A stretch of DNA of 23,511 nt from an uncultured Prevotella sp. (GTDB taxonomy: Bacteria > Bacteroidota > Bacteroidia > Bacteroidales > Bacteroidaceae). The stretch covers positions 1-23,511 of the forward strand of contig URDM01000048.1 in assembly GCA_900546575.1 (NCBI GenBank), written 5' to 3'. The notes under the pieces were generated by a model. It worked only from the letters and a program-made list of their open reading frames with translations, did not search any database and was not told the DNA's origin. The translations under genes and the position numbers were made by a program. Shown in pieces: positions 7,105 to 15,683 of the stretch. Within the stretch, counting starts at the first letter, position 1, and every line of letters begins with the position of its first letter.

Positions 7105-8457
7105 ATGTTCGAAAATTTAAGCGACAGACTGGAACGCAGTTTTAAGATACTCAAAGGTGAGGGAAAAATCACCGAGATCAACGTTGCAGAAACACTTAAA
7201 GACGTAAGACGCGCATTGCTTGATGCCGACGTCAACTACAAGGTTGCGAAGACATTTACCGACACGGTAAAGAAGAAGGCGATGGGCATGAACGTGCTCA
7301 CAGCCGTTAAGCCAAGCCAGCTTATGGTGAAGATCGTGCACGACGAGCTTGCCGACCTTATGGGTGGCGAGGCTGCCGAACTGCACCTTACCAGTCGCCC
7401 CGCTATCATACTCATGAGCGGTTTGCAGGGTTCGGGTAAGACTACATTCTCGGGCAAGCTTGCCAATATGCTCAAGACCAAGCAGCACAAGAAGCCATTG
7501 CTCGTAGCCTGCGACGTTTATCGTCCGGCTGCTATCGACCAGCTCAAGGTGGTAGGCGAGCAGGTTGGCGTACCGGTATATTCCGAGCCTGACAACAAGG
7601 ACGTAATAGCCATTGCCAACAACGCTCTGCGTGAGGCAAAGGCAAAGAGCTACGATGTAGTGATTGTCGATACTGCGGGTCGTCTGGCTGTCGATGAGGA
7701 GATGATGAACGAGATTTCAAATCTCAAGAATGCCATCAATCCTGATGAGACACTCTTTGTAGTCGACTCAATGACCGGTCAAGACGCTGTCAACACAGCC
7801 AAGGAGTTCAACGACCGTCTCGACTTCGACGGCGTGGTACTCACCAAGCTCGACGGTGACACACGCGGCGGTGCAGCCCTCTCAATACGTACTGTAGTGA
7901 CAAAGCCTATCAAGTTTGTCGGTACAGGCGAGAAGATGGAGGCCATCGACGTATTCCACCCAGCTCGTATGGCAGACCGTATCCTCGGTATGGGCGACAT
8001 CGTGAGCCTTGTAGAGCGCGCTCAGGAGCAGTTTGACGAGGAGGAGGCACGCCGTCTTCAGAAGAAGATTCAGAAGAACAAGTTCGACTTCAACGACTTC
8101 CTCGGACAGATTGAGCAGATAAAGAAGATGGGCAACCTCAAGGATCTCGCTTCGATGATTCCTGGAGTGGGCAAGGCCATCAAGGATGTCGACATCGATG
8201 ACAACGCATTCAAGGGCATCGAGGCCATCATCAAGAGTATGACTCCGAAGGAACGCTCTAATCCTGAAATCCTCAACCAGAGCCGCCGTATGCGTATAGC
8301 AAAGGGTAGCGGAACCAACATCCAGGAGGTGAACCGACTCATCAAGCAGTTTGACCAGACACGCAAGATGATGAAGCTCGTCACCGGAACCAATATGGCA
8401 AAGATGGCTGGAATGATGGGGAAGATGAAGGGAATGCCCGGAATGCCTAAGTTTTAA
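7105..8457 (+). CDS. ffh: Signal recognition particle GTPase Ffh (SRP54)
   Basis: Ffh binds 4.5S RNA and signal sequences on nascent chains and, with FtsY, delivers ribosomes to the SecYEG translocon. The 450-aa length is normal. Domains in order: N domain (residues 1-~95, with DVRRALLDADVNYKV), G domain (G1 GLQGSGKTT at 106-114, DVYRPAAIDQL, the DTAGRL motif, TKLDGDTRGGAAL), then the M domain from about residue 300 with FNDFLGQIEQIKKMGNL, the SRRMRIAKGSG RNA-binding region, and a Met/Gly/Lys-rich tail ending GMPGMPKF. The ATG at 7105 matches the family start. The gene has its own promoter and leader; folD begins 11 nt downstream, so the two are almost certainly co-transcribed. Confidence 0.98.
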   Translation: MFENLSDRLERSFKILKGEGKITEINVAETLKDVRRALLDADVNYKVAKTFTDTVKKKAMGMNVLTAVKPSQLMVKIVHDELADLMGGEAAELHLTSRPAIILMSGLQGSGKTTFSGKLANMLKTKQHKKPLLVACDVYRPAAIDQLKVVGEQVGVPVYSEPDNKDVIAIANNALREAKAKSYDVVIVDTAGRLAVDEEMMNEISNLKNAINPDETLFVVDSMTGQDAVNTAKEFNDRLDFDGVVLTKLDGDTRGGAALSIRTVVTKPIKFVGTGEKMEAIDVFHPARMADRILGMGDIVSLVERAQEQFDEEEARRLQKKIQKNKFDFNDFLGQIEQIKKMGNLKDLASMIPGVGKAIKDVDIDDNAFKGIEAIIKSMTPKERSNPEILNQSRRMRIAKGSGTNIQEVNRLIKQFDQTRKMMKLVTGTNMAKMAGMMGKMKGMPGMPKF

Positions 8458-8468
8458 AACATAACAAT

Positions 8469-9338
8469 ATGCAACTGATAGACGGAAAAGCAACTGCCGA
8501 AGCCATTAAGGCTGAAATAGCAGAAGAAGTGAAGGCCATAATGGCTAAAGGAGGCAAGCAGCCACATCTGGCTGCCGTGCTCGTAGGCCACGACGGAGGT
8601 TCGGAGACATACGTCAAGAACAAGGTTCTGGCTTGTGAGAAGTGTGGCTTCAAGTCGACTCTCATACGCTATGAGGACGATGTCACCGAAGAAGAGTTGT
8701 TGGCTTGTGTCGACAAACTCAACCATGATGCCGACGTAGACGGATTCATCGTGCAGTTGCCGTTGCCGCGCCACATCGACGAACAGAAGATCATTGAAGC
8801 TATCGACTATCGCAAGGATGTCGATGGATTCCATCCGATTAATGTGGGTCGTATGGCTATCGGACTGCCGTGCTTCATTTCTGCCACACCGCTTGGTATC
8901 GTGACGCTGCTAAAGCGTTACGGCATCGAGACAGCAGGCAAGAAGTGCGTAGTACTGGGTCGCAGCAATATCGTAGGCAAGCCTATGGCACAGCTTATGA
9001 TGCAGAAACAATATGGCGACTGTACTGTCACCGTGTGCCACTCGCACACCAAGGATATCAAGCACGAATGTCTTGAGGCAGACATCATCATCGCTGCCAT
9101 CGGTCGTCCCGACTTCGTAACGGCAGATATGGTGAAGCCCGGAGCAGTAGTCATCGACGTTGGCACAACCCGTGTGCCCGATGCAACACGTAAGAGCGGC
9201 TACCGTCTTAATGGTGACGTGAAATTCGATGAGGTTGCACCCAAATGTTCATACATAACACCAGTGCCAGGTGGCGTAGGTCCGATGACGATTTGCTCGC
9301 TCATGAAGAATACGTTGCAGGCGGCAGTTGGTAAGTAG
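8469..9338 (+). CDS. folD: Bifunctional methylenetetrahydrofolate dehydrogenase / methenyltetrahydrofolate cyclohydrolase FolD
   Basis: FolD interconverts 5,10-methylene-, 5,10-methenyl- and 10-formyl-tetrahydrofolate with NADP(H), supplying one-carbon units for purine and formyl-methionine synthesis in the cytoplasm. The 289-aa length is normal. The catalytic Tyr48 and Lys52 are in the segment ETYVKNKVLACEK. Other family marks are FIVQLPLPRH, the DVDGFHP segment, the Rossmann motif VVLGRSNIVGKPMAQLM, CHSHT, and the C-terminal TPVPGGVGPMT. It follows ffh by 11 nt. Its stop codon overlaps the first base of a 12-bp hairpin separating it from the TPR gene. Confidence 0.98.
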   Translation: MQLIDGKATAEAIKAEIAEEVKAIMAKGGKQPHLAAVLVGHDGGSETYVKNKVLACEKCGFKSTLIRYEDDVTEEELLACVDKLNHDADVDGFIVQLPLPRHIDEQKIIEAIDYRKDVDGFHPINVGRMAIGLPCFISATPLGIVTLLKRYGIETAGKKCVVLGRSNIVGKPMAQLMMQKQYGDCTVTVCHSHTKDIKHECLEADIIIAAIGRPDFVTADMVKPGAVVIDVGTTRVPDATRKSGYRLNGDVKFDEVAPKCSYITPVPGGVGPMTICSLMKNTLQAAVGK

Positions 9339-9372
9339 TTGTGATGTTGTCACACCATCTCAACATCACAAC
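9338..9372 (+). terminator. Intercistronic perfect 12-bp hairpin after folD, no T-run
   Basis: GTTGTGATGTTG (9338-9349) and CAACATCACAAC (9361-9372) are perfect complements around an 11-nt loop. The stem starts on the last base of the folD stop codon and ends 18 nt before the next ATG. Without a following T-run it is a poor intrinsic terminator. It may instead act as an mRNA processing or stabilising element, or partially attenuate transcription into the kor genes. Confidence 0.5.
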
Positions 9373-9390
9373 ACCACAACCTTAATAGAT

Positions 9391-9570
9391 ATGACAGCAG
9401 AGGATTATTACAAGCTCGGTAATGAGCATAGACGCAAGGGCGACTGGAAGCATGCTCTCGATTGCTATCTTGAAGCGATAGCCCTCGACCCCGATTCGCC
9501 AGCCGTTGAAGCCAAACAGATGCTTGACGACATACTTGCTTATCGTTGCAAAGACATGTATAACCCTTAA
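9391..9570 (+). CDS. Small TPR-containing protein (59 aa)
   Basis: This short cytoplasmic protein consists essentially of one tetratricopeptide repeat: YYKLGNEHRRKGDWKHALDCYLEAIALDPDSP carries the TPR spacing of W/L/G/Y, A, Y, A and P positions. A C-terminal helix and the ending CKDMYNP follow. I chose the ATG at 9391 rather than the longer frame from 9328, because the extra 21 residues would come from the hairpin after folD. It lies 38 nt upstream of the ferredoxin subunit gene on the same strand, so it is probably part of the oxidoreductase operon, perhaps as an assembly or interaction factor. That role is inferred from position only. Confidence 0.75.
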   Translation: MTAEDYYKLGNEHRRKGDWKHALDCYLEAIALDPDSPAVEAKQMLDDILAYRCKDMYNP

Positions 9571-9608
9571 TCAAATAAACTACACACCCTAAAACAAAAC
9601 GAAAAATT

Positions 9609-9842
9609 ATGGGAAAAATTAAAGGTGTCATCGTGGTCAATACCGACCGGTGCAAAGGGTGCTCCCTTTGCGTGGTGGCTTGCCCAAAAAATGTGATTGC
9701 CCTGTCAGCGAAAGCCGTCAACGTACATGGCTATCGCTATGCTGAGGCAGCGCAACCGGACGAATGTATCGGATGCGCGTCGTGCGGTATTGTATGTCCT
9801 GACGGATGTATAACAGTTTACAGAAAAAAAATGGAGGACTAA
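9609..9842 (+). CDS. 2-oxoacid:ferredoxin oxidoreductase, delta subunit (2x[4Fe-4S] ferredoxin)
   Basis: This 77-aa iron-sulfur protein carries electrons from the thiamine-diphosphate centre of the oxidoreductase to free ferredoxin. Two classical cluster motifs are visible: Cys15, Cys18, Cys21, Cys25 (CKGCSLCVVACP) and Cys53, Cys56, Cys59, Cys63 (CIGCASCGIVCP). It is the first of four adjacent subunit genes, and the alpha subunit starts 5 nt after its stop. The equivalent names in the literature are KorD or VorD. A free-standing ferredoxin is unlikely given the operon. Confidence 0.92.
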   Translation: MGKIKGVIVVNTDRCKGCSLCVVACPKNVIALSAKAVNVHGYRYAEAAQPDECIGCASCGIVCPDGCITVYRKKMED

Positions 9843-9847
9843 TCGCT

Positions 9848-10930
9848 ATGGCAGAACAGGAAGTAAAACTTATGAAAGGCAACGAGGCTCTTGCCCACGC
9901 TGCCATTCGTTGTGGCGCCGATGGCTATTTCGGCTATCCAATTACGCCACAGACAGAAGTCATTGAAACACTTGCCGAACTCAAGCCGTGGGAAACAACC
10001 GGTATGGTTGTGGTACAGGCTGAGAGTGAGGTGGCATCCATCAACATGGTTTATGGTGGTGGTGGTGCCGGTAAGAAGGTAATGACCTCGTCGTCAAGTC
10101 CTGGTGTGTCGCTCATGCAGGAAGGCATTTCCTACATGGCAGGCGCAGAAGTTCCCGGACTTATAGTAAATGTACAGCGTGGAGGTCCTGGACTGGGTAC
10201 CATCCAGCCGTCGCAGAGTGACTATTTCCAGACCACACGTGGTGGCGGCAATGGTGACTATTACATCATTGTGCTTGCGCCTAACTCGGTGCAGGAGATG
10301 GCAGACTTTGTCGATCTTGGCTTCACGCTCGCCTTTAAATATCGTATACCTGCTATGATTCTCAGCGACGGTGTTATCGGACAGATGATGGAGAAGGTGG
10401 TGCTGCCGCCTATCAAGCCCCGTCGCACCGAAGAGGAAATCCTGCGCGAGTGCCCATGGGCAACGACAGGACGCTCAAAGGATCGCAAACCCAACGTAAT
10501 CACTTCGCTCGAACTGAAGTCGGAGGTTATGGAGCAGCGCAATCTGCACCTGCAGGAGAAGTATCGCAAGATACGTGAGAACGAGGTTCGCTACGAAACC
10601 AAGTTCATGGACGATGCCGAATATATGATTGTGGCATTCGGTAGCGCAGCGCGCATTGCCGAGAAGGCCATTGAGATGGCACGTGCCGAAGGCATCAAGG
10701 TAGGACTGTTCCGTCCTATCACGCTGTGGCCGTTCCCTACCAATGAGATTGCAGCTGCAGCAGCTAAGGTGAAGGGCGTACTTGTTGCCGAAATAAATGC
10801 CGGACAGATGATTGACGATGTACGTCTGGCGGTTAATGGCAAAGTACCTGTAGAGCATTACGGACGACTCGGTGGCATCGTGCCCGAGCCAGAGGAAATG
10901 GTAAAAGTATTAAAGGAGAAATTGGTATGA
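9848..10930 (+). CDS. vorB: 2-oxoacid:ferredoxin oxidoreductase, alpha subunit (VorB/KorA type)
   Basis: This large subunit of an anaerobic CoA-dependent 2-oxoacid dehydrogenase converts a 2-oxoacid plus CoA to acyl-CoA and CO2 while reducing ferredoxin, reversibly. I chose the ATG at 9848 (360 aa), which begins MAEQEVKLMKGNEALAHAA as in the family; the longer frame from 9806 overlaps the ferredoxin gene. Motifs are GYPITPQTEVIE (residues 29-40), the conserved QAESEVASINMVYGGGGAG segment, and SSSPGVSLMQEG. The closest family name I recognise is 3-methyl-2-oxobutanoate dehydrogenase subunit VorB, but 2-oxoglutarate (Kor) is an equally possible substrate and sequence inspection cannot decide. 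It overlaps the beta gene by ATGA, indicating translational coupling. Confidence 0.93.
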   Translation: MAEQEVKLMKGNEALAHAAIRCGADGYFGYPITPQTEVIETLAELKPWETTGMVVVQAESEVASINMVYGGGGAGKKVMTSSSSPGVSLMQEGISYMAGAEVPGLIVNVQRGGPGLGTIQPSQSDYFQTTRGGGNGDYYIIVLAPNSVQEMADFVDLGFTLAFKYRIPAMILSDGVIGQMMEKVVLPPIKPRRTEEEILRECPWATTGRSKDRKPNVITSLELKSEVMEQRNLHLQEKYRKIRENEVRYETKFMDDAEYMIVAFGSAARIAEKAIEMARAEGIKVGLFRPITLWPFPTNEIAAAAAKVKGVLVAEINAGQMIDDVRLAVNGKVPVEHYGRLGGIVPEPEEMVKVLKEKLV

Positions 10931-11691
10931 ACGATATAGTATCACCCGAGAACCTGGTATACAAGAAGCCAGACCTTCTCAACGAAAACCATATGCACTA
11001 TTGCGCCGGTTGCTCACACGGCATGGTACACAAACTCGTAGCCGAAGTAATTGAGGAAATGGGCATGCAGGACAAGGCGGTAGGCGTTAGCCCCGTAGGT
11101 TGTGCTGTGTTTGCATACAATTATATCGACATCGACTGGCAGGAAGCTGCACACGGACGTGCTCCCGCTTGTGCAACAGCTATCAAGCGTTTGTGGCCCG
11201 ACCGCCTCGTGTTCACCTATCAGGGCGACGGCGACATGGCTTGTATAGGTACGGCAGAGAGTATTCACGCACTCAACCGTGGCGAACACATTGCCATGAT
11301 ATTCATCAACAATGCCATATACGGTATGACCGGCGGACAGATGGCTCCTACAACCCTCATCGGTCAGAAGACATCGACATGTCCTTACGGTCGCGACCCG
11401 CGTCTGCACGGATGGCCACTCAATCTCTCTGAGATAGCGGCACAGCTGCCAGGCACATGCTACGTGTCGCGCCAGAGTGTTGAGAATGTAGCCTCTATAC
11501 GCAAGGCCAAGGCTGCCATCAAGAAGGCATTCACCGCTTCTATGCAGGGCTGCGGATCGTCGCTCGTCGAGATCGTTGCTACATGCAACAGCGGATGGAA
11601 GCTCACACCAGTCCAGGCCAACAAGTGGATGGAGGAGAATATGTTTAAGCAGTATCCCAAGGGCGACTTAAAAGACACGACAAACCTATGA
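10927..11691 (+). CDS. 2-oxoacid:ferredoxin oxidoreductase, beta subunit (thiamine-diphosphate binding)
   Basis: This 254-aa subunit carries the thiamine diphosphate and part of the active site. The ThDP/Mg motif is GDGD at residues 100-103 followed by the NN pair at 128-129 (FINNAIYGMTGGQ). The N-terminal HYCAGCSHG segment (24-32) is the conserved region seen in KorB/VorA proteins, and HGRAPACATAIK lies in the cofactor region. ATGA overlaps join it to the alpha gene before it and the gamma gene after it, so the subunits are made together. No ferredoxin cluster is fused to it, in keeping with the separate delta subunit. Confidence 0.93.
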   Translation: MNDIVSPENLVYKKPDLLNENHMHYCAGCSHGMVHKLVAEVIEEMGMQDKAVGVSPVGCAVFAYNYIDIDWQEAAHGRAPACATAIKRLWPDRLVFTYQGDGDMACIGTAESIHALNRGEHIAMIFINNAIYGMTGGQMAPTTLIGQKTSTCPYGRDPRLHGWPLNLSEIAAQLPGTCYVSRQSVENVASIRKAKAAIKKAFTASMQGCGSSLVEIVATCNSGWKLTPVQANKWMEENMFKQYPKGDLKDTTNL

Positions 11692-12230
11692 AAGCAGAAA
11701 TAATCATATCAGGTTTCGGAGGACAGGGCGTGCTCTCAATGGGCAAGATACTTGCCTACTCCGGACTTATGGAGGATAAGGAAGTGACATGGATGCCCGC
11801 TTACGGCCCCGAACAGCGAGGCGGAACGGCTAATGTCACAGTCATCGTCAGCGACGAACGTATTTCATCGCCAATTCTCAGCCATTACGATGTGGCTATT
11901 GTGCTCAACCAGCCTTCGCTCGACAAGTTCGAACCTAAGGTAAAGCCAGGTGGTATACTTATCTACGACGGTTTCGGCATCATCAATCCGCCGACACGTA
12001 AGGATATCAATGTATATCGTATCGACGCTATGGATAAGGCTGCCGAGCTGAAGAACTCGAAGGTATTCAACATGATTGTATTGGGCGGACTGCTCAAGGT
12101 TTGCCCGATTGTCAGTACCGACGGATTGAACAAGGCTTTGTATAAGACTCTGCCCGAGCGCCACCATGGACTCATTCCTCTCAACATGAAGGCTGTAGAG
12201 GAAGGCATGAAGATAATGACAAAAATGTAG
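11688..12230 (+). CDS. 2-oxoacid:ferredoxin oxidoreductase, gamma subunit
   Basis: This 180-aa protein belongs to the POR/KOR gamma domain family, which completes the heterotetramer of the oxidoreductase. The N-terminal glycine-rich motif GFGGQGVLSMGK (residues 9-20) and YGPEQRGGTANVTV are diagnostic. It overlaps the beta gene by 4 nt and is the last gene of the operon; a terminator follows about 70 nt downstream. Equivalent names are KorC or VorC. The order delta-alpha-beta-gamma is a common arrangement of four-subunit enzymes in anaerobes. Confidence 0.93.
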   Translation: MKAEIIISGFGGQGVLSMGKILAYSGLMEDKEVTWMPAYGPEQRGGTANVTVIVSDERISSPILSHYDVAIVLNQPSLDKFEPKVKPGGILIYDGFGIINPPTRKDINVYRIDAMDKAAELKNSKVFNMIVLGGLLKVCPIVSTDGLNKALYKTLPERHHGLIPLNMKAVEEGMKIMTKM

Positions 12231-12297
12231 CAACGGCTACAGCAATAGATTTTTCTATTGAACTTAATTTTTTATAACTCTCTAATTAATTATTGTG

Positions 12298-12333
12298 GGG
12301 GCGGGGTGCAGTGATGCAGTCCGCCTCTTTTTG
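12298..12333 (+). terminator. Intrinsic terminator of the ffh-folD-kor gene cluster
   Basis: GGCGG (12300-12304) pairs with CCGCC (12321-12325). An inner TGCA/TGCA stem around GTGA stacks on it, and a T-run follows at 12328-12332. A weaker hairpin with a T4 loop (CAATAGA/TCTATTG, 12243-12260) lies just upstream. The remaining gap to 12533 is AT-rich and holds only the promoter and leader of the SusCD operon. Confidence 0.7.
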
Positions 12334-12407
12334 TTGATATAAGTATAATAAAAAGACCCTTAAAATAGATAAATCGTAAATTTTTATAGATTTTTTTTAG
12401 CATTTCT

Positions 12408-12437
12408 TTTGTTATTTATGATGTTTTTGTATCTTTG
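12408..12437 (+). promoter_or_regulatory. Bacteroidales-type promoter for the SusCD operon
   Basis: The -33 TTTG (12408-12411) and the -7 TATCTTTG (12430-12437, full match to TAnnTTTG) are 18 bp apart. The start point would be near 12444, giving a leader of about 90 nt before the ATG at 12534. No ECF-sigma/anti-sigma pair or hybrid two-component regulator is encoded in the window. Confidence 0.75.
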
Positions 12438-12533
12438 CAATCGGTAACTATTGTAAACGACTTTTTGACAAATATTGCTAAAACGATAGTATAACGAGCT
12501 TAAAGTTGAATTTTTGAAACATAATCACTTAAT

Positions 12534-15500
12534 ATGGATGAATGCATGAAGACAAACACTTTGGGTGTATCCTGCGGTAGGATTCTTGAATCCGTAGGTA
12601 TGCGAAATCTTGTTTTGGGATGTGCCATAGCCTCCTTATTCCAAATGGGGGGGGTAAATGCGCAAGCCCAAAATGTTAATGGTACGCCTCAATCTGCCAC
12701 CACAGCTAAGGGGCAGATGTATCGAGGCGTTGTAATAGACGATGAGGACCAGCCGCTACTTGGCGTTAGCGTTAAGGACAAGCACGGCAAGACCTTGACA
12801 TTGACTGACCAGACCGGTGAATTCCGCGTCATGTTGCCTGCGGGCGAAACCACACTTACGTTCACGTATGTGGGAATGAAGCAGCAGAAGATGCGCATGT
12901 CTACTGGCAAGAAGAATGTCATACGTCTTCAGGCAGATGCCAATGCTATTGGCGAGACAGTGGTTACGGGTATCTATTCGCGCAAGAAGGAGAGCTTCAC
13001 CGGTTCGGCAGCGTCCTATCGCAAGGAAGAACTCAAGGCTATAGGCAACCAGAACGTGCTGCAGAGTCTTTCAGCACTCGATCCTTCGTTTGTCATCATG
13101 GAGAACAATCTCGCAGGTTCTGACCCTAATGCCAGGCTGAACATCAACATCAACGGTACGACAAGTATCAACGGACTCTCTGATAAATACGGCAACGATC
13201 CGGACCAGCCGCTCTTCATTCTTGATGGTTTTGAGACAACACTCCAGCGTATTTCAGATATGAGTATGGACCGTGTTGAGAGCATCACTATTCTTAAGGA
13301 TGCCGCATCTACAGCCATCTATGGTTCGAAGGCAGCCAACGGCGTTGTAGTAGTAGAGACAAAGAAGCCAGAGGCAGGCAAGCTGCGTTTCACTTACAAC
13401 GGTAGCTACAACGTGAGCTGGGCAGACTTGAGCGACTACAATCTTATGAATGCCAGCGAGAAGTTGCAGTTTGAGAAACTCTCTGGCTATTATGGTAGTC
13501 TTGACGAGAACGGCGAGATACTTGATGACCTTAACCGTGCTACATATTATAATAGATACAAGAATGTAGTGGCAGGACTCGATTCCTATTGGTTGAGTGA
13601 GCCGCTGCGCACAGGATTCTCTCACGACCATAGCTTCAATGCCGAGGGCGGTGATTCTGCCTTCCGTTATGGTCTGACCATGCGCTATCGTGACAATGGT
13701 GGTGTGATGAAGAACTCTGACCGCCAGAACATCGATGGCTCTGTAGACCTTTCTTATCGTATCGACAAATTCAACTTCAGCAACCAGACAAATATTTACT
13801 ATACTAAGACCGACAACAACGTCGTATCGTTCAGCCAGTTTGCACAGGCCAACCCTTATTATTCTAAGCGCGATGCCGACGGCGAAGTATATAAGGTGCT
13901 CGAAAGCTACGAGACCCTCAACGGTACACAGTATGTATATAATCCGTTGTGGAACTATCAGCAGAAGAGCTTCAACCGTGGCGACGAACTCCAGTTCAAC
14001 AACAACTTCAACGTAGAGTATCGTCCTATACCCGCACTGCGTCTTAATGCACGTTTAGGATTTACCACATCGCGTGGCAAGTCTGAAGTGTTCCGCTCGC
14101 CTTATGACACCTCGTTTGCAGCAACCGAGGAGGTGAACCGTGGCAACTACACACGCTCCGACAACAACAATACAAGTTGGGACGGCAGCTTTATTGCAAG
14201 CTATGGCGGTATGACCGGACGTCACACCTACAACCTCGTAGGCGGTGCACAGCTGTCAGAGCGCAACGCTACAAGCGCATCCAACACTACACGTGGCTAT
14301 ATCAGCGACAAGTTCTGGAATCCTAACTTCTCTAATGGCTATGCCGAGAACAGCCGTCCGTCGTCATCAATTACCAAGACACGCTCAGCCAGCTTCTATT
14401 TCAACGGCAACTATGCTTACGACATGCGCTATCTGCTCGACTTCAATGTACGTACAGACGGTGCTTCGGTGTATGGCATCAACAATCCGTTCTCTACCAC
14501 TTACTCTGTAGGTGTGGCATGGAACATCCATAACGAGCACTTCTTCAAGCGCAACAAGTATGTGAGCAACCTCAAGGTGCGTTATACATTCGGTAATCCA
14601 GGCAACCAGAATGTCGACGCCAAGCTTGCCAACAACGTTTATAATTACTACACCAGTTATCCCAACCCGTTCGGTCTTGCAGCTATGGTTTCGAAGTGGG
14701 GCAACAACGACCTGAAGTGGAAGCGCACGCAGACACACAACTTCGGTTTGAACGCACTTATGTTCAACAATCGCCTGTCGCTCACTCTCGACTATAACAT
14801 CCGCAAGTCCGACCCTGAACTCATCTCGGTAGAGCAGCCTACATCTACAGGTGTATCGTCTATACCTATGAACATCGGTGCAACCGACAACCGTAGCTTC
14901 ACCATAACCGTTGGTCTTGATGTCATCAAGCGCAAGGACTTCATATGGCGTTTGACAGCCAATATGCTGCACACCACAACCAAGTACTACAACATCGGCA
15001 ATACACTTGAGAAGCTCAATGCTGACGGCCGTGCCTCGCAGTCGCTCATACGCTACTACGACGGAGCCAGCACCACAGCATTGTGGGCAGTACGTTCACT
15101 GGGTATCGACCCGATGAGCGGTAATGAGATATTCCTCTACAAGGACGGTTCGTATTCGTACAAGTGGGATTCCAATCAGGAAGTGAAGGTTGGCGATACA
15201 ACACCTGATGCACAGGGCAACTTCGGCACAACAGTACGTTGGAAGGGATTCTCATTGGGCATGAACTTCCAGTATCGCATTGGCGGACAGACAACGCTCA
15301 GCACACTGCTGTCAAAGGTAGAGAACATCAGCGACGAAGCTATAAAGTACAATCAGGACCGCCGTGCTTTGCACGACCGTTGGCAGAAGCCTGGCGACCG
15401 TGCTAAGTTCAAGCGCATCAACGACACCTCGACAACCAACATGTCAACCCGCTTCATCGCTACAGAGAACACGCTACAGTGTACCAGCATCTCGCTTGGC

Positions 15501-15665
15501 TATGAGGACACCACATCGCAGTGGCTCAAGATTGTAGGTCTGTCATCGTTCTACTGCCGCTTGTACACCAACAACATATTCCGTCTCTCTACCATTAAGG
15601 AAGAGCGCGGTCTTGACTATCCGTTCTCAAGAAGCGTTTCGGCTTCCATCGGACTTCGTTTCTAA
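12534..15665 (+). CDS. SusC/RagA-family TonB-dependent outer-membrane transporter
   Basis: This 1043-aa outer-membrane beta-barrel imports ligands captured by its SusD partner, powered by TonB-ExbBD. The N-terminus is long: the hydrophobic signal segment MRNLVLGCAIASLFQ starts only at residue 23, ending near NAQA (45). ATGs at 12534, 12546 and 12600 are all possible starts. A carboxypeptidase-regulatory-like domain spans about 62-133 (YRGVVIDDEDQPLLGVSV...). The plug follows at about 145-280 with the family signature RVESITILKDAASTAIYG, then the barrel, ending in the terminal-Phe motif SASIGLRF. A run of eight G (12647-12654) lies in the signal-peptide codons, a possible phase-variation site. 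The ligand is not predictable from the sequence; susD follows after 18 nt. Confidence 0.95.
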   Translation: MDECMKTNTLGVSCGRILESVGMRNLVLGCAIASLFQMGGVNAQAQNVNGTPQSATTAKGQMYRGVVIDDEDQPLLGVSVKDKHGKTLTLTDQTGEFRVMLPAGETTLTFTYVGMKQQKMRMSTGKKNVIRLQADANAIGETVVTGIYSRKKESFTGSAASYRKEELKAIGNQNVLQSLSALDPSFVIMENNLAGSDPNARLNININGTTSINGLSDKYGNDPDQPLFILDGFETTLQRISDMSMDRVESITILKDAASTAIYGSKAANGVVVVETKKPEAGKLRFTYNGSYNVSWADLSDYNLMNASEKLQFEKLSGYYGSLDENGEILDDLNRATYYNRYKNVVAGLDSYWLSEPLRTGFSHDHSFNAEGGDSAFRYGLTMRYRDNGGVMKNSDRQNIDGSVDLSYRIDKFNFSNQTNIYYTKTDNNVVSFSQFAQANPYYSKRDADGEVYKVLESYETLNGTQYVYNPLWNYQQKSFNRGDELQFNNNFNVEYRPIPALRLNARLGFTTSRGKSEVFRSPYDTSFAATEEVNRGNYTRSDNNNTSWDGSFIASYGGMTGRHTYNLVGGAQLSERNATSASNTTRGYISDKFWNPNFSNGYAENSRPSSSITKTRSASFYFNGNYAYDMRYLLDFNVRTDGASVYGINNPFSTTYSVGVAWNIHNEHFFKRNKYVSNLKVRYTFGNPGNQNVDAKLANNVYNYYTSYPNPFGLAAMVSKWGNNDLKWKRTQTHNFGLNALMFNNRLSLTLDYNIRKSDPELISVEQPTSTGVSSIPMNIGATDNRSFTITVGLDVIKRKDFIWRLTANMLHTTTKYYNIGNTLEKLNADGRASQSLIRYYDGASTTALWAVRSLGIDPMSGNEIFLYKDGSYSYKWDSNQEVKVGDTTPDAQGNFGTTVRWKGFSLGMNFQYRIGGQTTLSTLLSKVENISDEAIKYNQDRRALHDRWQKPGDRAKFKRINDTSTTNMSTRFIATENTLQCTSISLGYEDTTSQWLKIVGLSSFYCRLYTNNIFRLSTIKEERGLDYPFSRSVSASIGLRF
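12647..12654 (+). repeat. G8 homopolymer in the SusC signal-peptide codons
   Basis: Codons 38-41 read ATG GGG GGG GTA. With seven G the next codon after GGG GGG becomes TAA. With nine G the frame meets TAA nine codons after the third glycine codon's position. Only tract lengths of 8 plus or minus multiples of 3 keep the protein open. Confidence 0.9.
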
Positions 15666-15683
15666 TCTCTAATTCAGACAACT

